A DNA stretch of 64,000 nt from Owenia fusiformis (Eukaryota > Annelida > Polychaeta > Sabellida > Oweniidae): the NCBI GenBank assembly GCA_903813345.2, contig CAIIXF020000002.1, forward strand, positions 24,006,455 through 24,070,454, read 5' to 3'. Below, one piece after another: positions 23,601-35,600 of the stretch; position 1 is the first letter of the stretch; each line of letters starts with the position of its first letter. The notes beneath the pieces were generated by a model. The model searched no databases. It had not been told where the DNA came from and was given only the letters and a program-made list of their open reading frames with translations. The position numbers and the translations under genes are program-made.

Positions 23601-26600
23601 GCAAAATTATGGCTCTTATTCTGACTTTTTATTTCTGTTTGAAATAAACATAAATTTTCAATAAAAACTAAAATAAAATAAATTCTTACTTGTGGAGCCA
23701 TCAGGGGTAGTTTCACATGAGCAAGTAGTGTTGCGAGGTCCGACTTTCTCTCCACCTCATCGTGTTTGGTCCACGTCGTGAGCGCGTGAAATATTACCTC
23801 TTCACTTGGAACGTTGAGATCTTCGGAACTAAGCAGTCTCGCTACATCGTCACAAGGCAGCAACAGGTACTCTTGATTGCGTATAACTTCACAGAAGTGT
23901 TCCTGGCGAAGAAGTGAATAAATTATTTTAAATTCAATTTTGTCAAGGAATGATCTTGAAAACTGTTTTGAAAACCATTTGATTGTAATATTTTGATGAA
24001 TAAATTCTTAAATGGTCTATATGTGAGTTTTAAGTTGGGCGGTACTCAAAACCAAAGCCAAAACCCACAAGTGAAAGGTTGTGTAGTGAATGTGGGGTAA
24101 TTGAGGATGAGCTTCACTTTATCACAAGCTGTACAAAGAACTTAAAACACAGAGAGCTTTTGTTTGAAACTTTAGAATCTGATCTGAAACAGTGCAAAGA
24201 TCCAGATAAACTGTTTGAAACTATTATGTCTAGTAAAAGCTCTCATGTTAACTTACATTTAGCCAAATTTGTATATCACTCTTTTAAAAATTTGGAAAAT
24301 GATTAATATTATGTAAACATTTTTTAAAACACATGTATTATGGATACACCACACTGATATCATACCCTGACATGTGAAACTGATGTAAAGTAGTTTTGTA
24401 GTATGTAGTTGTAGTTTGTAGTTTTTTGTACACTGTAGTGAGTAGTGACTGATATGTCATTTACATGACATGGTTATTGAGTCAATAAAAGATATATATA
24501 TGGAAATATTTAAAGAATGAAGCTGAAACATTAAATCTTTGAAATTTTGGGTCAAAATAGCCAATTTTGGGTCAAAATAGCCAATTCTGGCAAAATTCAT
24601 AACTTCTGCAAAATTCAGAGATTCATTTCAATAATTCTGATATTCTGCTGATTTGAAAGTTAACCCTCTGAAAAATCAAGAAAATTGCCTTTCTTACCAG
24701 CTTAGCCCATTACTTACCATTACATAACCATTAGCGATTTTGTAGAGATCCATACATCCCTGAGCATCTGCAAACTGCCGGATCCCTATACAATTTGACG
24801 GATGGAGCTGTTTCATGAGAAAAGAGCAACACGCATCAATTACTTCAGTCAGTTGTAAAAGGCAGGCTGTTGAGAGAAGATTTTCCACATTGTCTTCTTT
24901 GAGATCAATTTTACCTGAAAATATATAAATATTTTAAGGTGATTAAAAGAATATCAAGAATGCCATAATACAACATCAAATAGACTAAACTACATCTACC
25001 CTGCGTGCAGAGTCTAGTTAAACTACACTCTGCCTAGTAGAGACCATACTACAGTTTAGTAGCCCCGCCCCCACGACGGTACCGGTGACAGTTTGGGTAA
25101 ATCACATTTGACTTACGCGCTGACCTTCCACCAATCAGCGAGCTTGAAGAAACATACGCCAAATGCGTTCTAATTAAATATGCGCATGTCATTGGTCAAT
25201 TCCGGGCTCAACGATGACGTCAGAAGAAATGACCAATTAAACAACGTCGGTTAAATTTGGCCGACGAACTCTGATTGGCGCGGTGAGGTCACAGGTTTAT
25301 TTTAGTTTGAAAGAGTGAAGACGAAGCTCTCTTTTAAGAAGTGAAGTCAAACGAATGCAAAGGGTAAACTACATCCAGATCAAAACAGTATACGACTGGA
25401 TGTCCCATCCCTGGATACAACAATATCAGACAAGCCTTCAAATGTATGCACACATATATTTGAGTGAAGCAATTTATGTTTACCTTGATAAGACACATTT
25501 TTCTTAAAAAACAAGTTAGTTAATGAAAACACAGAATGAAATCCTGTGATAAGGGCTGGCGTGAAAGGTCAGTCCACCCCAGTGGGGATTGAACCCACAA
25601 ATCATCCTGAAAAGGATGTATACCTAATATTATAGAATAAAACATTTTTGCACATTAATTTTCTGTTCTTCACTTGAGTCATTGATTAACAAAAAATAGT
25701 TAACTCGTAATAACTACAAGAAATAGTGCCATTGACAAAAAGTTTCATTAGCAAACACAATACTTCTTCCATTCCCTTGGCACTTAAATAAGGCTTGACT
25801 TTTATGTTGTTTGATGTCATTTTTGTCATATTGATGGCATTTGTGATAAAATTAATTGGCAATTTCATATCTTTCATTCAGTTACTCATATATCACTCCA
25901 AGGTGAATTTATAAACCCCAGACCTGAGATATAAACATGTCACGGGTTCTGTCTTTCCTTTGAATGGCTATCTTGCATAAAATTCATCTCGCTTTAGACA
26001 CTTCAGATGATTCTCCATGGTATATAAAAAATACCAAGGCACTTCATGACAAACTACAGCTTTTTTGATTTCAAGCTGAAAGTAATTATCAATTCCATGC
26101 CAAATAAATATATAAATGTCTTATCTTTCAAGATAAGGGTTCGCTGCTATAGCTATGGAAAGAATTGAAATACCCTTGGACCAAGGATGCCGATCTCTTA
26201 TGATTGAAATGATTTTGATTTAACATATACAGATCATGGGCATAGCCAGGGGGGTGTGATGGGTGCAATCGAACCCCCATTCGAGGGGATGAGTCCTCCA
26301 GGGATGAGTTGTCCAGGGGATGAGTTGTCCAGGGATGAGTTGTCTGGGGGATGACTTGTCCGGTTACCAATACCCCTTTTTGGGGCTCGCTTCACTCGCA
26401 ATAATGCAAACCAAAAAACTTAACCCTCTCGACAATTTCTGGCTATGCCCCTCCAGATGTTAAATCTTCTAGATTCATCTCTATACTTCTCTTGGATTAT
26501 CATGACTAACTTAACATTGAAGGCCGCAACCTTCAGATTGCAGAGTTCACTTAATTGAATCTTCAAATCCAATATAAAAGGAGTAAAAGACCTAGAACAC

Positions 26601-29600
26601 TGAATTCAAAATGGAATTACAATCACAGAACTTGAGGAAATGATAGATTCAATTTATCATTAGGACTCATTGTGACGTTGATTGAAATAAATTGATACAG
26701 TTCACGATAAGATTTTTCAGAATAATAGCCTTGTCTTATAAATTATGCAGTTGCTTTTCCTGACACTCAAGTACAATATTAAGTCAACGGACAATGCTTT
26801 TGCATTGAAAGATAAAAACATTACCTCGACAAGAAGTGAAGTGACCAGGGCTGAGTGCAAAATTACAAGACCTGCTACTTATGCCTTGGTCACATTTGCT
26901 CAGATATTCAGTACGGCACCCAGCCGATTGTTCAAAATTGAATACAATATTGAACAAAACTATCAATCGGCCAGGTGCCGGCCGATGGACGGAGCAAATC
27001 TGACCCAGGCATAATTGGGTGTCCGAAATATTTTTGACTTTTTTTGCAATTTGTGTATGAACCTGTTTCATAGCCTGTTAAAAATCTTAGTGACATCATG
27101 ACTATTGACAATTCGCCTCATGTGTTCCTTTCCCACTCTCCCTTTAATGGCAGACAATGAAATTGTTCTGTGTAGTATAGTTGTCCCACATTTTGCGTGT
27201 AAGTGTTTCATGACCTTATTCAATTTACTGAAAATAATACTCAATTTAGAGAAAAGAAACAATCTTCTTGAATGACAAATTCTAATTTTCCACCAAGGCA
27301 ATTGTCCTCATTGTATAAAAAGTTGAACAAGAAGTCATATACCATAATGCAGTTCTACATGGTTTTGGATATTTCAACCAATGACATACCAGCATTTCTA
27401 AATTAAATTATCAAAGCCTCTGGGAACTTCATACCTCCTGTGTACTTCTAGTAATTGCCACAGTACCCATTGTAATACCAGTGTGAGTTGAAAATCGATC
27501 AACAAAAAATGAGTTTCAATCTTGACAAAAGATCTGACTTCCAAATTGGTTGGAAATCTTTCGAGGATAAACAATTTGGGTTATACATTGATTAAGTGAC
27601 TCACGTCAGCCCATCTTTAAAATTTCACGTTGACCATTTTTTTCCTCGGCAAATGTTTTGTTGGATCGAAAACATGGCAAAACATCAACAGGCATGGAGT
27701 CAATACTCAGCTCAAATATAAAACGATAGCAGGCGATTCTACATGACACTTACAAAAACAGACACTTCTAAGACACAAACTCCATGAGTAAGGGCAATAT
27801 TTCATATAGAGACCCCTGTCCAGGGACTTAAGACTGAGATCAAAGGCCTCATAAAAGTCCTCATTTTCATAACACAAATTATTTTCCCCAAAAGAAAGGA
27901 AAATAACAGTGTTATATCAGTGTATTGATCCGTCTTATCTCCGTGTCCAGCTTTCCAATTGCAACTGGTAGAGTACAGTTAAGGTCAAAAACATTTTTCT
28001 TACCCTGAACTTTCAATTAGTAGTATCACTACCCTCTGATTACCCTTTGGCTTTTACATTGACTCTCATCAACTGTTTAATCAATAAAATATAAATGTCG
28101 GCCCTGGCACTTTTGAACAAGGCATTTACATGCAAAATGTCACTACCTACCATTTCTTACAGACATTGACCACCAAATGCTGAACACCAAATGCTGAACA
28201 CCAACTGATGACAGCCAAACACCAGCTGCCGAATGTTGACAGCTGAACACTGACTATCAAACACCAACTGCCAAATGCCAACCCCAGAATACCATCCCAA
28301 AAATAAGTTAGAGACTATAACAATATGTAACCATGGTTGTGATATTAAAACTGCATGATGTTTCAAAATGAAAGACCTTAGAGATGATGTTACTTAATCT
28401 AAAGATGATTCAATAAGATCTAAACAATCTTTGAGTCTCATGGCCTTTTATAAAGAGTTATTTCAAGAAAACTGTAACATGTTGCCTTATAGTCAGTGGA
28501 CAATCCTTTTGAACAATCTGATTATGCTAAAACTTGTCCCTAGCAACTTATAACATATATTATATGAGAATACATATTTCATGACACAAAATATTATAAC
28601 ATGATTATATTACTTCAATTTATAATAAAAGCTACATATAATGAATAAGTTTATCTCAAAAGAACAAATTACGGTTTTGTCTGCTTTGCTTTTGAACATT
28701 TTTGAAGGGATTTATTTTTATCTAATTTGCAATGACATATTGACACCATATAGACACTCTAAAGGACATCTCTGCTAAAAACATATTGGAAAAAGATATC
28801 AGTTTTAGCGAAGCAGTCTAATCTAATTTATTCTCAGTTGAAACATGACTTGAATATTTCTCTTGAAATAAATGATCAATAAAAGTGATGTTGTTGTTAC
28901 AACACAAAAATGGGAAAACTGTTCATTGAATTTCAGATACAGTTCAAGTGAATGACCTGAGTAGATCTGTGAGTGACCAATACAGTCGTTAGTAGCCACA
29001 TCATTGACCACTGACCCCTCTCAATTTTATTCCACTCCATCCCCTGCCATTTTCCTATTCTCCCCCTATATCTCCAGTGATCTGCCTAGCATTAAAGCAA
29101 GTGAGCGGAGCACCCACCTGAGATTTTGTATTGAGGCTAGCACCCACCTGAAAATCCATTTGCACCCACTAAAAAATGAGAAAAATCACGAAAATGGGCA
29201 TAATTTGACCAATTTTTGTAAAAATGAGAATTATGCACCCACTTGAGAAAAACCCTGTGGAGATCAGTGATCTCCATACCTAGGTAAGGCCCTGATTCTC
29301 TTTCTTTATTCTTCTGATTTATATTTCTTCAAACCTCATTCCCTACTCCGCCCCCCCCCCCAAATCCCTCTTTATTATTCATCTTTTACTTTTCCTCCAT
29401 AAGAGGTCCTTGTGGCAGATCCATACTTCAACAAAGGGGGGCCAAATTCTAAGCTTGTGTGGAAAACAATTTTAGGCCCCTAAAACCAAAATTGGGCCCC
29501 ATTTTTGAAAAATGGCCAAAAAGGCCCAATTTTGAGGCCCTACAAAATTTTGGGGCCCAAAAACTAAACAAAATTTCTGGGCCCACTGTACCCCATACCC

Positions 29601-32600
29601 CATGAGAGTACCATTTTTGTGTCTTTAGAATAGAGTAAAATCAACCTGAACTCAAAATAATTTTCATACTAATGCAACATCAATAAGTAAAACAAGTCAC
29701 TGAATGTCACAATGTGCAAATGGCTACAAAAGTGTAACAAGTGTTACAGATATGGCTAATGTGATAGCCAGTCACAAAAAATGAAATCTGTAACAATATT
29801 TCAACATTCCTTTCTTGTAATCTCCCATACACAGATTAACATAAAATGTACAAAAATATGCAAAAATGAATAGCATACATTATCAATATGTATGCTATTC
29901 TTTGTGTACATAAATCTTTGCATACCAGTATAAAGTGAACATTACAATTTCTATATGTGCATCAATTCGCTAAAATATCCTTATAAATGTCCAAAATTTC
30001 AGCAGATATTATACAATTTCAAACTTCAACATCTACCCCATTCATTTCTACAATCCCCAATTCTTCCGTTTCACTTTTTTTTCCGTTTAACAAATAATAA
30101 TCGCTGAGTTTTTATTCACGGCGCTGCTCATAAATCTCTTATAACTGGGACCTAACTTACTTATCTTGTGTAAGGCTTCAATTTCGACCACTCAAATGCG
30201 TCCCTGGGGAAACAGAGCTTGATATATTGTTGGACCAACAGTAATTTAAACTCATCCTTGCATAGTACAATGGCCTAATAGATAATACTTGGTTGGACGA
30301 AAACAGAATTGAGTACAGTTTTGATTTTTTCGAGAAAAAGGCTTCAATAAGGTTTTTATTTCCATTATTTTGATTTTGCAGAATTTAAAGAGATATTCCT
30401 CCTCTTCAAATTCCTGCTTGGGAGACAAAGGCAAAGGTTGAGTTATATTGCCCCTTTAAACCAAATAAAAATAGCCATCTTAAAATTAACCTAACACATC
30501 CAAAAAATGAGTTCTAGAATAACCAAAAACATTCCTGAAAATTTCAAATCAATTTGTCGAGCAATTTGTCTGGAAGTGAACAGACAAGAAAAATCAGACG
30601 CCAAACCACACTATTAACTGACAATGGATGCGTATGTTGCTAATTCTAATGAAATGACTGCATTAATGCATGCACTTCAGCAAAATACAGATTCTGAGTA
30701 ATACAGAGTTCTTGAAGTGGTTGATATACCATGAATCATCAAAATGCTTTATACGATCCCATCATACAAAGATGGGAGGACTGCATCAATTGAATTATGG
30801 TATTCAATAGATCAAAAATGGGACAGATGTAAATGCTTAAAACGATTATTTAGCTCCTTTAATGGTTCATCAATAGAACAAGATTTTGTAAAGATGTCTC
30901 ATTTAGGGTTGAAGACCAATACTATCAAAGACTACAGTGAGACCTGTCTTAGTGAACACCGCTCTCTAGCGAACACCTGTGTCTAGCACCTACTCCACTG
31001 ACTTCTGTATAAAACCACAACTCTGTCGTGAACACCTACCTACAATGAACACATTTTTGTGGCTCCATATGTGTTAAATATATACAAGTTTTACTGAACA
31101 TGCAATATGGGAATACCTCATATTTTTCTGAAGGAAGATGGGGTGACCAGACTGAATGTAATAGAGTACTTTTGACTATACATGGAATATCCTTCTTTTA
31201 TTAGTTGAGATTCAATTCAACATAAGAAGTTATTACAATGTTGATTGAAATGCTATATATTAATGCAGGTTACCAATAGACTTTTCATGCTTTTTACAAT
31301 TATGGCAGAAAATAATAAATTACACACCTGCTTTTCTTGATATCCAATAACAATTCCAAGAAAATTAACTATAGTCCGAAGATTGCATCTTTAAAAGGGC
31401 ATAGCCAACCATGTTTAGGTTTTCCTTGAAATCATTTTAACTGTAAGTATAGTTATAATTTAACAGGCCACTGTGATCTTCTATTAATCAAGGTGCTATT
31501 ATTGATTGATTAAACAATGTTTATATTGGAGTAAGATAGCAACAAGGAATAAGAATTTTCACATCATATGTAGTTTCCTCGAGGATGAAATATTTTGTGT
31601 AAGCTTGATTTCTAGGAACTATATATATATATATCTTCAATATATGGAAGAGGTTTCCGAATAATCCTTCATAGTTAGAAAATACATTTTGAAATACATG
31701 TCAGGAATTTCTCTATATGGAAAATATGCATGTACCAATAGCTATAGCGAGGTTTCTACAGAAACAATGTGATAATTTCTCAACATAACAATATTGAATT
31801 TGACAATATTTAAGAAGCGATGGGTCTGACTTACTCAATACATGATGTTGAGGACGCGATACTTTCCAGCAATCAACAAAGACTACAAGAAATTTTACAA
31901 AGCTCATGGTCTCACTTCTCATGTACAACATTACTGTTATGGGCCTGTGAGAATTCAAGGGAGCAGCATGTTGAAGTGAACTGCAGAATTTTCCAGACAT
32001 TGATTGACAATGGGGCAGATATCAATACTGTTGACAAAGATGGAAAGACTGCATTAACGTACGCACTTCAGAAAAACACAACTGACTTCTTGAAGATATT
32101 AATCGATAATGGCGCAGATTTAAATATGACCAAATATGGGAATAAAACTGCTTTAATGTATGCCCTTGAGAGAAATAGAAGTGACTTTGCCAAGATGTTA
32201 ATTGACAATGGCGTTGATATAAATGCAGCTATTGACAGAGATGGAAAGACTCCTTTAATGTTTGCGATCGGGATAAAGACAATTGACTTTGTGAAAATGT
32301 TAATTGACAATGGGGCAGATATCAATGCTGCAAATAAATATGGAGAAACTGCATTAATGCATGCACTTAAAAGAAACAGAAGTGACTCTGTAAAAATGCT
32401 GATTAACAATGGTGCAGATTTAAATATGGCTGATGAGGATGGGGCAACTGCACTGATGTACGCAATTGGGATAAATACAACCGACTTTGTGAGGATGTTA
32501 GTCGACAATGGTGCAAATGTGAATGCTGCTGACCATGATTGGAAGACTGTACTGATGTTTGCACTTGAGAGAAATGCAGAAAATTTAGCTATTCTTACAC

Positions 32601-35600
32601 TGATTGAGAATGGTGCAGATGTGAATGCTACTAACAAAGATGGAAAGACTGCATTAATGTATGGAGGAAAAAGGTCAATTCATGGCATGCAGCTGTTGAT
32701 TGACAACGGAGCAGATGTTAATATCACTAACAACGATGATATGACTGCACTGATGTTTGCAATTGGTTACGATACAGCCAAGCTCCTAATTGACAATGGT
32801 GCAGATGTAAATGCTGCTGACAAACATGGGATGACTGCATTAATGTTTGAACTTTGGAAAAATTCTCAAGGTATGCAGCTGTTGATCGATAAAGGAGCAG
32901 ATATAGATGCTATCAATAAACATGGGAGAACTGCATTAACGCTTGTAGTAGAGGTAGATGCTAAGGGAACAGATATAGATGAGACATATGCAGATGTAGA
33001 TGTGACACATACAGATGTGACCCAAACAGATGTAGATGTGACACATGCAGAAATGAACATTACAGGAAATGTGAAACATTGGTCCAAGTTTGGACCATTA
33101 ATGCCTGGAGATAAAGCCAAGTATTTAGAAATCTTGATAGACAATAGAGCAGATATAAGTGCTCTTAATAAAGATTCTATCTACCCTTACATCAGTAACA
33201 AAACAATACAGTTTTGCATGGATGTAACATTCGGTGCTGAACATATCAACCAGGAAGAGTTTACTGCAATATGTGAAGATCATCATATCAACGACAGAAG
33301 TAAATTTGAATTAGTTGATCTTATTCAAAGCAGGAAAACCAGCCTTAAACACCAGGCAAGGATGTATATATTGAAAACAAAAGGGATGGATTGTAATGCA
33401 TATGTGGATCTCATAAATTGTTTAATCAATGAAGGACACTTGGCAGTCGGGTTGAAACACTTTATGATGTTTAAAAGTGAAGTACAAGATATGATGTCAC
33501 TATTCAAAGATTAATGTGATGTGGAGAAATAGTGGCCATTTTGAATTAAGCGTCCATCTTGAAAGTTTCTTCATGAACCATGTTTCAACATATAGCAATT
33601 GATATTTGAGTTATTAGTGATTGTATTTACAAAAAGTGGTGGCCATTTTGAAATTCAGTGGCCATCTTGAAAATTTCTTCTGGAGCAGAGGTCTTTCACC
33701 CATAAGTCATAAGCCTAAAAAATGTGAACCAAATTCATAGACCAAACGAATGGACAGCTTCTCTATATCCCTCTTAAACTTCGTTTGGTGGAATAATTAA
33801 CTTGTGGATTGCAGCAGTGATAGCCAGTGTGGTTAAAACAGTACTAAAGGATGGATCGTAATGGTGATCACCAGTCTGATATATAGGAGATCTAACCATT
33901 AGAAAACCAATTTGCTAAATGACTAAATCATGCCGCAATATTTAATTAAATCACCAAGTAGAGCGAATTCTGCAATTATCACTGTAAATAATTAATGACA
34001 TTGTCTGGGAAAAATGTCAACAAGCTCACAATTTGAAAGAGAGAATTAAGAAGGGAGACTAGAAAAACAGCAACTCCACGACCAACGGTTGGAAATTCCA
34101 ATAAAAAACGTCAAATATGTTGACATTAATCATTATTAAAGATTATTTCCAAAAGACATTTAGTTATTCATGATATAACTTATTCTTAAGCTAGGTATTT
34201 TGTATTTAGAATGAAATCTCAAAAAGGTTTCCTGTGCCTGTGGGGTCATGGCAACAGACGCTCATCCAAGGGCCTCCTATCCCATCACTAATACATGTAC
34301 AGGGTGTCCAAAAAAAACAGGACCGTAAGAAAGTTGAATAACTCGGTCAATTTTGCATATTTTGCCTTGAAATTTCAGAATTATTTAGTTCATTCAATGT
34401 GAATTTTGTTGTGAAAGTTTGATAATAATCTGTTAATTAAGTCAAAAACTACAGCTCCTAACAAAACATGCCCCAAATGTGCAAATCTCATCTCTATGCA
34501 CAATTCAATCCGGCGAACAAAGCTGTTGATGATCCTCCTCCACACATTTCTTTCTGAATGGACAAGTTTGTTCCAAGAACAATTGCTACTGGGGCTTACA
34601 TCCTTCTGATGAAGTGTTACAGCATCCATTGCATTCTGAACAATGCACTCCCTGGGTGGCAATGAGGAAACATGGAATCATTAGTCCCTTTTGGTTCGAA
34701 GGTGACTGGGGACTTGGTATCACCATGAACAAGGACCAGTAAGTTCTCACCAAGTTTTGGAGGTCACTAAGCACCAGAAGGGACATCTAAGGAGATAATT
34801 AAGCAGTGGTTTCAACAAGCCAATTCCACCCCAACACTGCAAATGATATGCTGAAATGGTTTAGGCAATGCTTTGGTGGTCAGCTCATCAGTTGCAGAAC
34901 GCAAACCATATTCGCCTGATCTAAATCCCCCAAATTTTTATCTTTGAGGATTTCTCAAAGCCAATGTGTATACTGACAGGCCCCTAACAATCTTAAGAGG
35001 GCAATAACTACCCCAATATTTACCATACACATTAATGTGTATAGGTAAGGGTCATTAACAACTTTGTTCGCAGGGTTAGTTTGTGCATAGAGAGGAGAAG
35101 TGCCCACTTTGAGCATGTTTTGTAAAGGACTGTAGTTTTTGACACAATAACCAGATTATCATCAAACTTTCAGAACAAAATTCACATTGAATGAACTAAA
35201 TAATTCTCAAATTTCAAGGCAAAATATGCAAAATTGATTGAGTTATTCAACTTTCTTACGGTCCTGTTTTTTTTTGGACACCCTGTACATTTATTGATGA
35301 TGTCACATAAAAAGCCATTGCATGCAACAAAGAGAACACTGAGCTTACTTATTAATCTAGCTCAATGAACTGTGTGAATAGAATGGCACCAAGATCACAA
35401 ACAGTCTCGATTGTGGAATTTCTGGAATCTCTAACAACAGGCAGAAAGTAAAAATGAGCAGACAACAAGTAATTCTATAGGAAATTATAATTCGAACATA
35501 GAGACAGTTGCTAGATTCTTCAAAAGAACAGACAATGTTGGTGAAAACAACTGAAAACATCATCTGTTGTTTGCTGCTAATAAAACCTGTGATCATGAAG

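Noticed and set aside
25560-25620. tRNA gene on the minus strand
   Set aside because: Only a B-box and small stem are present; no A-box, acceptor stem or anticodon arm at proper spacing.
26281-26361. CRISPR-like direct repeats (also at 52697-52980)
   Set aside because: Units abut without spacers and the genome is eukaryotic; these are minisatellites.
32068-32637. 189-codon open frame antisense to the ankyrin gene
   Set aside because: It is the reverse shadow of the repeated ankyrin codons; its hydrophobic composition follows from that and it has no family match.
31820-33514. Bacterial contamination or endosymbiont origin of the ankyrin ORF
   Set aside because: It is embedded in animal intronic DNA with a related decayed copy nearby and similar base composition; transfer is possible but contamination is not supported.
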